From Tetradesmus obliquus (Eukaryota; Chlorophyta; Chlorophyceae; Sphaeropleales; Scenedesmaceae): a DNA stretch of 64,000 nucleotides. This document shows, in pieces, positions 9,839 through 23,119 of the stretch. The notes below the pieces were generated by a model. That model had not been told where the DNA came from and did not search any database. It saw nothing but the letters and a program-made list of their open reading frames with translations. The translations under genes and the position numbers were made by a program. How positions within the stretch are numbered: position 1 is the stretch's first letter; each line of letters opens with the position of its first letter. The stretch spans positions 1 to 64,000 of the forward strand of contig CP126206.1 in NCBI GenBank assembly GCA_030272155.1, given 5' to 3'.

Positions 9839-10908
9839 GCACGCAGAGATGTCAAATTCTGATCTGCCAGTATTGCAGCAGCAGCGCAAGCAAGTGCCAC
9901 TTGCAGCATGGGCTGATAGCACGTGTTTATGTTCACGCGATCAAGCAGCTGCGAGCTCACCGGCAGCAGCAGCTCAACGGCACAGCACTGGCACAGCAGC
10001 AGCAGCTCACCGGCAGCAGCAGCAGCAGCTGCGAGCTCACCGGCATGCCATACACGCTGCATGCTGGCATGTATCAGCTGCCAGGATGGCTGCTGCTGCT
10101 GCTGCTGGTGCAGCACGCCACTTGCAGCAGCATGTCGCAAGCATGTCTCAGTCAGGAGCCGATGCGGCATGTCACATATGCGCTGCTGCTGATGCACACG
10201 TGACCAAACCCACGACAGCTCCAAAGCAGTGACGAGCATAGCAGGAGTTGAGCAAGAGGCTAGCCGAGCAGTGCCGACACAGCCAGTACCCATACGCAAC
10301 ACTGCTGTGTTTAAGTTGTTGCTGCCCAGGCCTGCTCACCTTTGGCAGGTGCTGCCAGCGGCCCCTGCAGCTGGTTCCACCAGCTGCCATCTGCTGCTGC
10401 TGCTGCTGCTGCTGCTGGCCAGGCATGGGGCCCCTCCATATCCGCGGGCTGTCTGCTGGTAGCCACAGCCCTCCTGCATGCTCGTGGCCCTCGAAAAAGA
10501 TCAGCAGCCTGGCAGCAGCAGCAGCAGGGCCCGGTAGCAGCAGAGACTCCAGGCTGCTGCTGCTGCTGCTGACTGTGTTGCTGGCTGCTGGCCCTGCTGC
10601 TGTCCCTGCTGCTGCTGCTGCCTGCTTGGCAAGGATATCAGCCAGCTGCTGCAGCAGCGCCTTCTCATCGGCTGTGCCTGCAGCAGGCAAGCCAGCAGGC
10701 AAATGCTCAGCAGATTTTGAGTACGCATAAGGCGGGGTAATGAGCCAGATCCGGCTTAAAAACCCTGAGAATATGGGTTAGAGGCCACTGCTGGGCAAAC
10801 TGCTACTAGGCATTGTTCTTTTCAGGGTACAGATGGCAGGCCGTCACCTGGCAGCACCATGGAGGGCCTGGTGTGATGCAGGACAGGCGCAGATGCAAAC
10901 ACCAGCAG
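3328..10908 (-). CDS. Large multi-exon protein of unknown function
   Basis: Nine reverse-strand exons join with matching phases and GT/AG borders: 10908-10848, 10677-10340, 9772-8738, 8484-8416, 7751-6981, 6659-6447, 6261-5735, 5066-4952 and 4131-3328. They total 1310 codons plus stop. Acceptors are CTG tracts ending in CAG, seen as CAG tracts on the given strand. The 10677-10340 exon holds a block L-I-F-F-E-G-H ... L-W-L-P-A-D-S-P-R-I. Together with V-L-D-T-L-D-A-W-C in the upstream part, this resembles a chromo/Tudor-like barrel; that is weak inference. The 9772-8738 exon has a Lys-rich, nuclear-signal-like stretch. The rest is Ala/Ser/Gln-rich with unfamiliar conserved-looking islands. I do not recognise the protein. 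Confidence 0.6.
4110..4535 (-). repeat. Acceptor array, 3 copies, before the last exon of the unknown gene
   Basis: The segment 'CTG tract, CCAG, GTGCCCAACCTGGGC' occurs three times on the reverse strand, near 4520, 4255 and 4131. Only the copy at 4131 continues into a long exon. The others run into CACC-rich intron sequence. Confidence 0.8.
7740..8240 (-). repeat. Acceptor array and paired ~110-bp intron repeats
   Basis: Copies of the region around the acceptor at 7751 (GCGCTGCAG|GCC on the reverse strand) recur near 7849 and 7913. A ~110-bp intron block, TGAGTAGGC(G/A)GTGTG and following sequence, occurs at 8052-8130 and again at 8161-8236. Confidence 0.65.
8304..8440 (-). repeat. Donor-side duplication with CATCTG hexamers
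   Basis: The exon tail GAGCTCACGCAGATGCAG|GTGAGG at 8416 has a second copy at 8306-8333. Between them lies a short TGCATC-type repeat tract derived from the same edge. Confidence 0.7.
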
Positions 10909-10910
10909 CT

Positions 10911-10968
<58 letters not shown>

Positions 10969-11049
10969 ACTGCCAGCAGGGGCACACACGGCGGCTGCCA
11001 AGAGTGCGCCCTCTGGGGCCCTGCACTGTGCTGTGTCTGTTGGGTTTTG

Positions 11050-11330
11050 CTGCTCACCTAGCTGCGCCACCGCCACCAGGCGGGCAAGGCACCACGCAAA
11101 ACACTGCTGCTGTGCACTGTGGAGCCGTGCTCAGCTGTGTTGGTGGCTTGAGGCTGCTCACCTGGCTGCACCACCGCCACCAGGCGCGCAAGGCACCACG
11201 CAGGACACTGCGCTGCTGCTGTGCGCTGTGGAGCCGTGCTCAGCTGTGTTGGTGTTTGAGGCTGCTCACCTGGCTGCGCCACCGCCACCAGGCGTGCAAG
11301 GCACCACGCGTCCAACGTGTCCAGCACCAT
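11050..11330 (-). repeat. Donor array of exon 11361-11270, 3 copies
   Basis: The tail that reads W-C-L-A-R-L-V-A-V-A-Q-P followed by GTGAGC recurs at intervals of about 105 bp further into the intron on the reverse strand (ending near 11160 and 11057). Only the first copy is joined to a complete exon. Confidence 0.85.
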
Positions 11331-11363
11331 CAACCGGCCATCAGGCGGCAGGCCCAGCGAGCT

Positions 11364-11430
<67 letters not shown>

Positions 11431-12728
11431 ACTCAAGTTCGACGCTGGATGCTTACGTGAGTGCATGCCTGCATGCTGTTGAACGGCAGCAGTACAGCCT
11501 TCGGCTGCTGAGCAGAACACTCAGGGTGGATAATGCAGCGCTGCTGATGGAAGCATACCGCCAACCAGTGCACCTGCAACATCACAGCACGCCACCACAT
11601 GGAGGAGCTGAGTTCACTTTTCAGACCCAATCAACAACATAGCTATTTGAACTGTACGTCTGTAGCTTTAGCCAGTTGCAAAACACTCTGCCTTTTTAGT
11701 TCACATCACAGCACGCCATCACATGGAGGAGCGCCTGTGCAGCACTCGCTTCAGCCGCTGCTGAGGATCTGTGCCTGCCAGCGGCAGCAACCCTGCTGTT
11801 GCTGCCATGGCTCCAGGCGGCCAATTAATTCATAGATTATGTTGCGTCGCCATGGCATCAGAAACTGGAAAGTTACGCAGCTGGAAAGCCACAAACGACA
11901 GCAGAGCCACACCACAAACCACAACCCCAACAACTTCAATTTGTAGAGTATGCATCACCAGCCAACATGTCAGTGCCCTGGGGAGAAAGGACCTGCACAG
12001 CAACATCGCCTAGCCCTGTGCCCCGGCCCTGTGTCTATTTATTAGACCTGTGCGGCTTGCAGCAGTAGCTACCCTGCCGCTCACTTGCAAACGTCTGCAA
12101 ACGTCTGCCCAACTGCCCTGAGCATATGAACCAGGTCTGCGCTGGCTGCAGCGCCACCCCACCCTTCTCACCTGCAGATGTCTGCCAGGGCCTCGGGCGC
12201 CACGCTGCATACTTGGTGCGCTGCTGCGCAGACGTCGCGGTTGTTGTAGAACACTGCGGGCGGCAGGCGCGGCACTGCGCTGCTGCTGTTGCAGGCAGCT
12301 CCAAGCATACCTGCTGCTGAGCTGCTGCTGCTGCTAGTCCAGACCAGGCCGCCTAGCTGCCCTCTGTGCCAGCAGGAGCCAGGTTCACCAGGTATGGGGC
12401 CATGCCAGAGGCGCTCGCTACTTGCAGGAAACTGGTGCGGTTGATTCTTCCACACATCATCGCTGGGCAACGTCAGATCCAGCTGCAGCTGGTTGTCCTC
12501 CTCGCAGCAGGCCTGCACATTGACCTCTACCTCGTGGAATGTAGTTGCAGAAGGGTGTTGAAGCAGCACTGATAGATGCTGGCCACTGCTGCTGCTCCTG
12601 CTGCTGCTGCTTGCCCTGCCTGGCAGGACTGGCAGCTGCTGCTGCTTCTGCTGCGCTGCAGCTGCAGGAACGCCGCGCGTAAAGCCTACACCTAGCACCG
12701 TTAGCCGGTTGCACCACTCGTCTAGCAT
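11270..12728 (-). CDS. Probable 5' exons of the unknown reverse-strand gene
   Basis: Exon 12728-12172 starts with ATG (M-L-D-E-W-C) and ends TGCAG|GTGAGA in phase 2. Exon 11361-11270 begins after a CTG tract plus CAG and fits that phase. It encodes S-L-G-L-P-P-D-G-R-L-M-V-L-D-T-L-D-A-W-C and ends before GTGAGC. Its outgoing phase (1) does not match the incoming phase (0) of the 10908-10848 exon. A short exon, an indel or another start is therefore missing between the two parts. The layout suggests one gene, transcribed away from the KDM3-like gene. Its promoter would lie in 12729-13387. Confidence 0.5.
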
Positions 12729-13387
12729 ACTGGCACAGCATGCAGGTGGTTCAAGTCATGCAATTCGGGCACCCGTGAACTTGCACTTTGGGGACTACCT
12801 GGGGCCTGGAAACGCCTTAATCGGCTAACTGTAAGCAAGCATTACCGCAAATAATGATCTACACGCCGCAACCCTGATCATTTTCGGAACTTGAATACCA
12901 CCAACTGTGACAGTGATACCAGGTTGGTGACACCAACAGCAGGGTACCGTCCAGCCGCAACCGGCTACATGCGATCTATGGTGTTGCTTTCGACTCCAGC
13001 TGAGCACGTTCCAGGATGGCATGCAGTGCACATGCGAGTGAGGCACCGGCTGGGCCACTCTGAGCGGGGCGGGAGCCCCAGATCAAGCTAGAACTGCGAA
13101 TCGGTGCGGCATTGGGTCATTTTTGCACCTGCAAGCAGTCTCTGCATGTTGGCCATGTTCGCAGCTGGTCATGCTGTGCATTGAGCCAGTCGCTGCAGCG
13201 TGTGCCTACATGCTTTCAAGCCTCCAAATTTTTCAGCTGAGTGCTTGATACATGCTGATCATGATCTGAAAGGCATGAGCTTATGACCTGGCGCGATCAA
13301 AAATTTGAACTCCACCGCTGCAGGTGCCCCTTCAGCCTTCAACCGTATGAGCTAGCGAAGTCGCTGCTGCACAGATCGTGCATAACA
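12729..13387. promoter_or_regulatory. Divergent intergenic region between two gene starts
   Basis: About 660 bp separates the ATG at 12728 (reverse) from the ATG at 13388 (forward), so both promoters must lie here if those starts are right. The region is relatively poor in CAG/CTG tracts. No TATA box or other element can be assigned with confidence. Confidence 0.4.
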
Positions 13388-14099
13388 ATGAGCCAGGCAC
13401 CTACTGCGCCGGCGAGAGCTGGCAGCATCCCTCTGACGGGCAAAGAGAACTACAAAAGGAGAGCAGCCGCAGCAGGAACAGCAGCAGACAAGCAGGCGGC
13501 GCCAGCAGCAGCGGGGACTCTCTCTTCTGCCATGCTACAGCAGCAGCAGGAGCAGCCAGCAGCACAGCAGTCACTGGCAGCTGCAGCAGCACCGCCCCTG
13601 CTCACAGCAGCAATGCTGCCTCCTGGCACAGCAGTGCAGACTGTGGCTGGCATGGGCCAGCTGTGCCTCATCCCATTTGACACCCCACCTGAGGTGCTAC
13701 AGCTTATTGCTGACGCAGTAGCGGCATCAGCAGACTCCCTGCACAGCCCAATGTGGCAGCAGCGGGCTACAGCTGCTGCTGCTGCTGCAGCGCAGCGGGC
13801 CCAAGACACAGCAGCGCAGCAGGAGCAGCTTGCTGCAGCAGCACGGGAGCAGCAGGAGCAGCTCGCTGTAACAGCAAAGCAGCAGCAGGAGCAGCTCGCT
13901 GTAACAGCACAGCAACAGCAGGAGCGGCTCGCTGCAGCAGCACAGCAAGAGCGAGACACAGCAGACGAGCAGGCATTAGGAGCAACAGCAGCAGGCACCC
14001 CTGCAAGTGACGCACCTGCAGGGGAAGCAACCGCTGCAGCAGCAGCGCCTGATGGCGTAGATGTGGCTGACGCAGAACTAGCTGGTGCAGCAGGCGACT

Positions 14100-14136
<37 letters not shown>

Positions 14137-14224
14137 GCCCAGCAGCACCCAGCAGGAGGATCTTTCTGCTGCAGGCAGCGGCCGCTCCAGCCGCTTCACG
14201 CGGCAGCGGTCCAAAGCTGCCGGG

Positions 14225-14259
<35 letters not shown>

Positions 14260-15306
14260 AAGCAGCGGGGGCGCAGCTGGTGGCGGGGCGAAAGGCAAGC
14301 GCAGCATTGCAGAGCAGCAGCAGCAGCAGCAGGTTGAGGAGGCGGCAGCTGCTGAGGATGTCGAGCCAGTGGCCGACGCACCCAAGCGGCGCAGAACGCA
14401 GCAGCAGCAGCAGCAGGGCGAGGAGGCAGCAGCTGCTGCAGTTGATCCTCAGTCAAGCCAGCAGCAGCCAAAAACAAGGGCAGGCAAGAAGAGCAATGCT
14501 GCTGGCAGAGCAGCCAGCAGCCAGGCCGCTGCAGCTGACAAAGGCACATACACAGCAGTGGATGGGCCAGGTGGTGCTGTGGATGCACCTGCTCCCGCAG
14601 AGCCACTTCCTGCAAGCGCTGATGAGCAGCAGGAAGCAGCAGCAGCAGCAGCAGCAGCGCCTGCAGCTGCTGCCAAGGCAGGCGGCAGGGGCCGAGCAGC
14701 AGGTCGTGGCCAGCCTGCTTGTGGTAGGGGTAGGGGTGGGGGTAGGGGTAGGGGCACTGCCCCAGCAGCAGCAGCAGCAGCAGAGGCTGGTGAAGTGCCT
14801 GCAGATGAGGCGCCGGCAGCAGCTGCAGCTTCTGGTAGGCCCAAACGCGGCACTGTTCTAGTAGCAGCAGCAGCAGCAGCAGCAGCAGCGGCACAACCTG
14901 GTGAAGTGCTAGCAGCTGAGGAGCCAGCAGCAGCAGCAGCAGCAGCCAAGCTGCCAGCAAGCCGCAGCCGCCGCTCAGCAGCCAGCAGCAAGGCAGCTGT
15001 TGCTGAAGCAGGCGCAGCAGGCACTGCCGGCGCTGCAGAGCCGGGTGCAGGAGAGCCAGCAGCAGCAGCAAGCACCGGCAACGATGCCGCTGCTGCTGCT
15101 GCCAGCAATGCACCTGCTGGCCGTGGCAAGAAGCCTGCGGCAGCACCAGCAGCAGCAGCAGCAGCGTCACGCGGCCGCGGCAACAGCAAGAACGCAGCAG
15201 CAGCAGCAGACGGCACGCCTGCAGCAGCAGCAGCTGAAGACGTGCCAGTGGCCATGATTGAGGACGAGCCGGAGGCAGCAGAGCCAGCAGCAGCAAGCAC
15301 CAGCAG

Positions 15307-15342
<36 letters not shown>

Positions 15343-16446
15343 CAAGGAACCCTCAGGCCGTGGCAAGAAGCCTGCAGCAGCAGCAGCAGCAGCAGCAGCG
15401 CCATCTGCGCCACGCGCAGCACGCGGCAGCAGCAAAAAGGCAGCAGCCGCAGCAGCAGGCGGCAAGCCTGCAGCAGCAGTCGCTGCCGACGTGCCAGTGG
15501 GCACGATCGACGCTGAGCCGGAGCGCTGGCGGGCCGCATCCGAGTTCACTTCCTCTGGGGCTTGTGAGGCGGGCAGCTGCGGCCTGCCTGCTAAGGATGC
15601 TGAGCTGGAGGCTGCTGTGGCTGCTGCTGGGCTGCCTTACCTGGCGCGTGGGGCTGGGCAGTTGCGGTTGGAAGTAAAAAATCACTTCCATAAGGTGGAT
15701 GTGAACTGCGGGGCATACCAGCCGGGACATGAGACTGGCCACTCGGTCAAGCTGTACAGGCAGCAGGTAAGGGTGTGCTAGGGTTGATTGTGGTATTGGT
15801 TGCAGGTGCTTGAAGCGTATGCGTCCAACAAGGTTTTGCAGAGTAATGCTGGCTAGTGTTGGCTTGGGCTGTTTGATTAGGTAGGCTGTGGACCGCGCTG
15901 CCTATCAACCGGGGCAGCAGACTGGCCACTCTGTCAAGCTGTACAGGCTGCAGAAGAGGGTATGCTGGCATGTTGGTTGTACCTGGTTGCCAGGTGCTGT
16001 TGTCCTGAAGCTTGTGCGTCCAACATGGGTTGAGTCACTGCTGGCTCATTGTTGGCTTGGGCTGTTTCCTGAGGCAGGCTGTGGACCGCGCTGCCTATCA
16101 ACTGCGGCAGGAGACTGGCAGTTTGTCAAGCTTTACAGGCAGCAGGTGAGGGTGTGCTAGGGTTGATTGTGGTATTGGTTGCAGGTGCTTGAAGCGTATG
16201 CGTCCAACAAGGGTTTGCAGAGTAATGCTGGCTAGTGTTGGCTTGGGCTGTTTCCTGAGGCAGGCTGTGGACGGCGCTGCCTATCAACCGGGGCAGCCCA
16301 CATGGCACTGTGCCAAGCTCTACACGGAGCAGGTGAGGTCAGGGCTCTTTCATGTGCTTTCCTGCAATGCCTACGTTACTTTCCAGGTGTATCACAGTCT
16401 GTACTACTCTATATCCTCAAGGTCCACTGCCCATCTAACTGCGTAC

Positions 16447-16481
<35 letters not shown>

Positions 16482-16561
16482 GCCCTGCAGGAGGTGGACA
16501 GCCAGCTGCAGCTGGTGCGGCAGAGCAACTCCTGCCATGACTGCCCATCCAATCCTGCGTA

Positions 16562-16596
<35 letters not shown>

Positions 16597-19197
16597 CCGC
16601 CCTGCAGGAGGTGGGCGGCCAGCTGCAGCTGGTCCAGCTGAGCACATCCTGCCACGACTGCCCATCCAATCCTGCGTATTCTGCTGCTGCTGCTGCTGCT
16701 GCTGCCGCTCTGCAGGAAGTGGACGGCAAGCTGCAGGTGGTCCAGCTGAGCACATCCTGCCACGACTGCTTATCCAACTGCGTACCTCCTGCTGCTGCTG
16801 CTGCTGCCAATGCTGCTGCCACCGCCCTGCAGGAGGTGGACGGCCAGCTGCAGCTGGTGCAGCTGAGCACATCCTGCCACGACTGCCAGCACCAGCACGT
16901 GCGCTGGGAGTGCCCCACACACACCGGGCGGGGCAAGCCATCCTACTGCAACAGGTGTGGACTGGTGGGGATAGGGTGGAGTGCTGTGGGGTGCGCCTGC
17001 AATGTAGTGGGATGGGGCTGCACGGCACACACCACGCGGGCGCAATCCTGCTGCAACAGGTGCGGACTGGTGGCACTGGTTCTGCCCTTTTTCTTTTTTG
17101 CCTGGACTGTCCCTCTACTTCCAGCTCTTCACTCCATTGTATGTGGCTATGAGTGCCCCACCCACGTGGGGCGGGAGGCTCAAGGCGTCATACTGCAACA
17201 TGTGCAAACTGAGGGCTGGGCTGAGTCAAGTGGCATGGGCTTGGCTGGCTGCGAAAAGAGCAAGGGTCCGCAGCAGCAGCAGCAGCAGCAGCAGTGCCTG
17301 GATGCTTTTGATGTGTGCTGAGGTGTCTGCTACCGCTCCCTGCATGTTCCCTTTGCCTGCACACCAACCCACATCCAAGTGTTTGCCCCCACTGTGTCTC
17401 TCGCGCCGCGCAGCCGCCTGCATTACCGCTACCGCCACAGAGATTTGGTGCTCAAGGGTGTGCATTGTGTTCTACGGTGCTCACTCTCCTTTTCTGGTGT
17501 CAGACCTTGTGTTCAACCTGTTGTGGCTCATACCGTCCAAGATGGTGCCAGGACCCATATGTAACTATCCTCTCTCTCATAATTGCTTTCAGCATCTCTG
17601 GCCTGCACACCACCTCGCACCTATGTGTGTTTGCCACCACTGCTGTTTGCCACCACTGCTGCCACCACCACCGCATGACTGTGCCGCAGGTGCCTGCACA
17701 TCCGCTACCGCCACACTGCTGCCAGCATCGCAGACCTGCACACCACCTCACATCTGTGTCAGTTTGCCCCCGCCGATGTTTTCTTCACTCGCCTGGATTG
17801 TTTGCTCGCCGCAGGTGCCTCCACAACCGCTTCCGCGCCACCCCCTTCAGCATTGCGGACATGCACGCCTCCTGCCCGCTCTGCCGCGGCATGTGCACGT
17901 GCAAGAAGTGCCTAAGGCAGCCTGAGCACGCAGGCAGGCTGCCCACTGGCCTCTACTTGCAGGATGCAGCGGCGATGCGTGTTGCCGGGGGCTATGTGGT
18001 TCGTACAATTGGCGGCTGTCTGGCTGAGTGGCTGGCGGCGCAAGATGCTGAGGTGGGTTGGTGACCGTTTTTGAGAAAGGATAGTTACATGTGGGTCCTG
18101 GCACCATCCTGGTTTGATGGTGTGACGGGGATACCCGGTGTGACAGTCTGCTGCCTGGTGTGGCGGCTGTGTGGGCGTGTGGCTGGCGGCGCAGGATGCG
18201 GAGGTGGGTTGGCGAGGGTTTAATGGTTTGACGGGGATGTGATAGTCTGCTGCCTGGTGTGGCTGCTGTGTGGGCGAGCTGCTGGCAGCGCAAGAGGCTG
18301 GGGTCGGCTGGCGAGGTGTGTACATGGTGTGCCGGTCTGCAATTTGGTGTGGCTGTCTTGCCGAATGGCTGGCGGCGCAGGAGGCTGAGGTGGGTGCTGT
18401 CGTGTGGATAGTTCAAGTGGCAATGTGCTGCGTGGCGTTTTTGGGTGATGTGTGTTGTGTGGGTGCGGGCATGGCAGCGGAAGCTGAGGTGGGCTGGTGC
18501 GCGGGGTGGGGCGGGTGATGGCCTCCCACCTGGCGAATGTATCATGCCCATATTGTGACCTGGTGCAGGTGGCTGGGGTTGTGTGGGCAAGTGGCTGGCG
18601 GCGCAGGTGGCGGAGGTGCGCTGGCGAGGGTTCGTGGGCGTGGCGGCGGCGCATAAGGCCAAACTCTTTAAAAACAAAAAAAAACATTTGTTCGATTTTT
18701 GAGGTTGGCGCTGGCTGCTGATGTGGCGGCGGGGGTGGTGTGGCAAAAGCGCAGCATGCATGATGCTTGCAGAGTCATTGCTGCATGCTGCTGCGCGCCT
18801 CCCCTCAGCGCTGTCTTGCGTAAACATGTGCATGCTGCTACTGCTGCGCCTGCCGCTGCTAAGAGCGTGCTGCAGGCAACGCTGCTGTGCCTGTGGAGGC
18901 GATGCTGGACCTGTTCACAACGCCCCTGCAGCAGCTGCTGCTGCTGCTGCTGCTGCTGCTGTACCCTGTTGCTGTAGGCGACTGCTGCCGGCTTTGCTGC
19001 GCTTGAGGCCGTGCCTGTGGAGGTGATGCTGCACCTGCTCGCAACACCCCTGAAGCTGACTTATCATTTGTCTGCTGCTGCTGCAGGCGGCTGCTGCTGC
19101 TGCAGGCGGCTGCAGCCGGCTTTTCTGCACTGTAGGCTGTCCCTGTGGAGGCGATGCTGCACCTTATAACGAGACTCCTGCAGCTGATTATCCTTTG

Positions 19198-19259
<62 letters not shown>

Positions 19260-19748
19260 AGGCGTCGTCTGCCGGCTTTGCTGCGCTGGTGGATGTGCCT
19301 GTGGAGGCAATGCTGAACCTGCTCACAACACCCCTGCAGCTGACTTATCCTCTGTCTGCTGCTGCTGCTGCTGCCGCTGCTGCACCCTGCTGCTGTAGGA
19401 GTATGCTGCCGGCTTTGCTGCACTCGAGGCTGTGCCTGTGGAGGTAATGCTGCACCTGGTAACAAGACTCCTGCAGCTGATTTCCCATGTGCCTGCTGCT
19501 GCTGTTGCTGCAGGCGTCTGCTGCTGGCTTCCCTGACCTGGAGGCCGTGCCTGTGGAGGTGATGCTGCACCTGGTAACGAGATTCCTGCAGCTGATTTCC
19601 CATGTGCCTGCTGCTGCTGTTGGTGTAGGCGTCTGCTGCCGCCAAGTGCGTGCTGCAGGCAACGCTGCTTCGCCTGTGGAGGTGATGCTGCACCTGCTCA
19701 CGACACCGCTGCAGCTGACCACTCCTGTGCATGCTGCTGCTGCTGTAC

Positions 19749-19783
<35 letters not shown>

Positions 19784-20841
19784 GGCAGGCATTTGCTGCC
19801 GGCTTCTCTGCACTGCAGGCTGTGCCTGTGGAGGTGATGCTGGACCTGCTCACAACACCCTTGCAGCTGACTTATCCTCTGTCTGCTGCTGCTGTAGGCG
19901 TCTGCTGCCGGCTTTGCTGAGCTGGAGGCTGTGCCTGTGGAGGTGATGCTGGACGTCCACAACACGCCTGCAGATGACTTATCCTCTGTCTGCTGCTACT
20001 GCTGCTGCTGCTGCTGCTGCTGCTGTAGGCGTCTGCTGCCGGCTTCACTGACCTGGAGGCGGTGCCTGTGGAGGTGATGCTGGACAAGGAGCGCCTCAAC
20101 TGCGACAGGTGAGAGAGGGCTGCAGGTTGGCCCTTGAGTCTTGCCCTTGATATCCTTGCAGCATGGTGTGTTTTGTTTTTTTCTGCAGAGGCACTAGAGT
20201 ACTGGTACAAGGATGATCCTGCACTGCAGGCACAGCCGCAGCGCTGCCAGCATCAGCAGGGCAACGCTGGTTGCAGCTCTCCCAGCACATTTGTGGCACC
20301 AGCTGCCCTCGTCAGCACTGTGACAGGCAGCAGGTTGGTTGTGCTGCTGCCCCTATGGACGGCTACCTGTCGAGTTGCGCTTCAACTGCACCCTGGCGTA
20401 TGCTCTTATGCTGCGCTGCCAGCATATTCGAAACACCTGCTGCTAGCATATGTGTGATGCGGCTCCTGCGAGTGATCTTTCCTGCTGTGCTGCTGTTATG
20501 AGGAACTGCCGTCTTAATTGACCTAAATGAACATGTTGTGCTCTATCTGCTGCTGCTGCTGCTGCTTCTGTTGAGGTGTGCCACCAACCTGGTTGGGCTG
20601 GCAGCGCACTGCAGCAGCTGCGAGTGGGACCTGTGCACCAGCTGCATGCAGGAGCTGCGGCAGCAGCAGCAGCAGCCAGATGGCGCTGCTGCTGCTGCTA
20701 TTGCTGCCAGCAGTGCTGGGAAGTTTGAGTGGACGTGCTGCAATCCAAACTGCAGCGCGCCGCAGCAGCCGGCAACACCACCCACGAAGCGCCAGCAGCA
20801 GCAGGGTGAGGCAGCCGCTGCTGCAGGCCCTGCTGGCGATT

Positions 20842-20881
<40 letters not shown>

Positions 20882-23079
20882 CAGCCCTGCCAGCCCAACC
20901 AGGAGCAGCAAGCGCCAGCGCAGGCTGACCCAGAAGCTGAGGGACAGCCTTGACCCAGTGGCAGCCACAGGCCAGCAGGCCATGCAGGAGCCAGAGCAGC
21001 CAGTGGCTGCTGCTGCTGCTGCAGCCACAGCAGCACAAGGCGCGGCGGCTGCAGCAGCAGCAGCAGCGCCCGGCTGCAGCGAGCACGTGCACGGCAAGGC
21101 GCTGGGCTGCCTGCCTGGTGCTGCTGTGCTGGAGCTGCGGCTGCTGCTGCCGCAGGACCTGGTGGCTGGTGCTGCTGATGCTGCTGATGCTGCTGCTGGT
21201 GGTGGTGGCGAGGCAGTGCCAGGGCAGGCAGCGGCAGTGCTGCAGCAGCTGAGGGAGGTGGCTCAGGTGAGAGGAGTGTGGTGCGCAGTGTCTGTCATAG
21301 GTGTAGAGGCTGCAGCCAGGCTGCATGAAGCTCATGCCGTGCTGTGCACAAGGAAGGAGTGGGTTGTGTGAACCTTTGGGCTTGGGCAGGCAGCAGCAGT
21401 GCTGCATCAGCTGCAACCCGCAGCCGTGACCCACCACACACGCCGACAGTCCGACTGTGCAACATGCACTGAGCACTGCCGCTGCTGCCGCTACCGCCCC
21501 CTCCTCTTGCTGCTTTGCGCATGCAGGCGTATGCCGAGACTGCTGACCAGCCGCAGCTGTCAGACTGCCCCCTGCTGGCCCTGGCCGGGCCCCCTGAGCT
21601 GCAGCATCAGCTGCAGCAGCGGCTGGCCAGCCTGGCCTGCCCTGACGGCTCACCGCTTACCTTGGATCTGCTGCTGTCTGAGCAGTGGTGGGCGGTGCTG
21701 CCTGCTGCTGTACGTGATGTGTGGCGGCGCAAGGCCAACAGCCGCGTCTGGCTCTTCACGCCAGCCGCCAGCGACCTGGAGTTACAAGCAGCAGCAGGTA
21801 GTGAGGCAGATAGGGCCGCAGCAGCAGCAGCAGCAGCAGCTGGGGGTGATGATGATGGTGGGCTGGCGGCTGTTGACCGGCTGGCGTGGGCGCTGCTGGT
21901 GTGGTGGGCGCGCTGGCTGGAGGGCGACCCCATCATCGTGAGGGAGCTCAAGGTAAGGCTGGGAATGGGTTGCTGCTGTTGAAACGTGTTTCTTTTGCTG
22001 CTTTAATGCTGGCTGGCTGGCAACATCCATCATCGTGAGGGACCTCAAGGTGCGGCTGGGCGTCATGTTGTGGCAACCGCATGTGTTTTATCCCGTCCAT
22101 CCTTTTCAACTGGCAAGTGAACCCATTATTGTGCGGGAGCTCAAGGTGCGCTGTTGCGTGGGGTTGCATAGTTGACATGTATTGTTTTTTTTGGTTTGTT
22201 TGCTTGGGGGCGGGCGACCCCATCATCGTGCGGGAGCTGAAAGTGCGGCTGGGCATGGGTTGCTGCTGTTGCAGCGTGTTTCTTTTGCTGCTTTAATGCT
22301 GGCGGGCGGGCGACCCATCATCGCGCGAGACCTCAAGGTGCGCTGTTGCGTGGAGTTGCATAGTTGACATGTGTTGTGTTTGCATTGATTTGTTTGCTTG
22401 CGGGCGGGCGACCCCATCATCGTGAGGGAGCTCAAGGTGCGGCTTGACTTCATATTGCGGCAACCGCTTGTGTTTTGTGCCATGTGGTGCTGCTGGTGAC
22501 ACTCATGCTGCTGCTGCTGCTGCCGCGCTCAGGGCCGCATCCCCGCGGACCCCGAGACCATGCCGCACTGGTGCTGCTGGTGACACTCCTCCTGCTGCTG
22601 CTGCCACTGCTGCTGCTGCCGCCGTGTGCAGGGGCACAATCCGTGGGACCCCGACACCTTGCTGCACTCGTGCTGCTGGTGACACTTCTGCTGCACTGGT
22701 GTTGCTGTTGACACTCCTGCTGCTGCTGCTGCTGCCACTGCTGCTGCCACTGCTGCTGCTGCTGCCGCTGTCAGGGGCTCATCCCGTGGGACCCCGAGAC
22801 CATGAAGCGCGCGCTGGCTGAGGGCAAGGGCAGCCTGGACCAGCGTGCTGCTGCTGCTGCTGCTGCTGCTGCCGCTGCCACTGCTGCTCCTGCTGCCGTG
22901 TGCAGGGGCGCATCCCATGGGATTCTGACACCATGCTGCACTAGTGCTGCTGGTGACACTCCTGCTGCTGCTGCTGCTGCTGCCGTGTGCAGGGGCACAT
23001 CCCGTGGGACCCCGAGACCATGCTGCACTGGTGCTGCTAGTAACACTCCTGACACTGCTGCTGCTGCTGCTGCTGCTGC

Positions 23080-23119
<40 letters not shown>

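Noticed and set aside
3328-10908. Unknown reverse-strand gene as Mediator MED13-like
   Set aside because: A short V-V-Y-V-L-G-C-P-L-P-D block was suggestive of the C-terminal MED13 region, but neighbouring MED13 motifs are absent, so the name was not used.
14196-15549. Long reverse-strand frames rich in Leu or Ala
   Set aside because: They are antisense shadows of CAG/GCA-rich coding sequence of the KDM3-like exon 1, with no independent domain.
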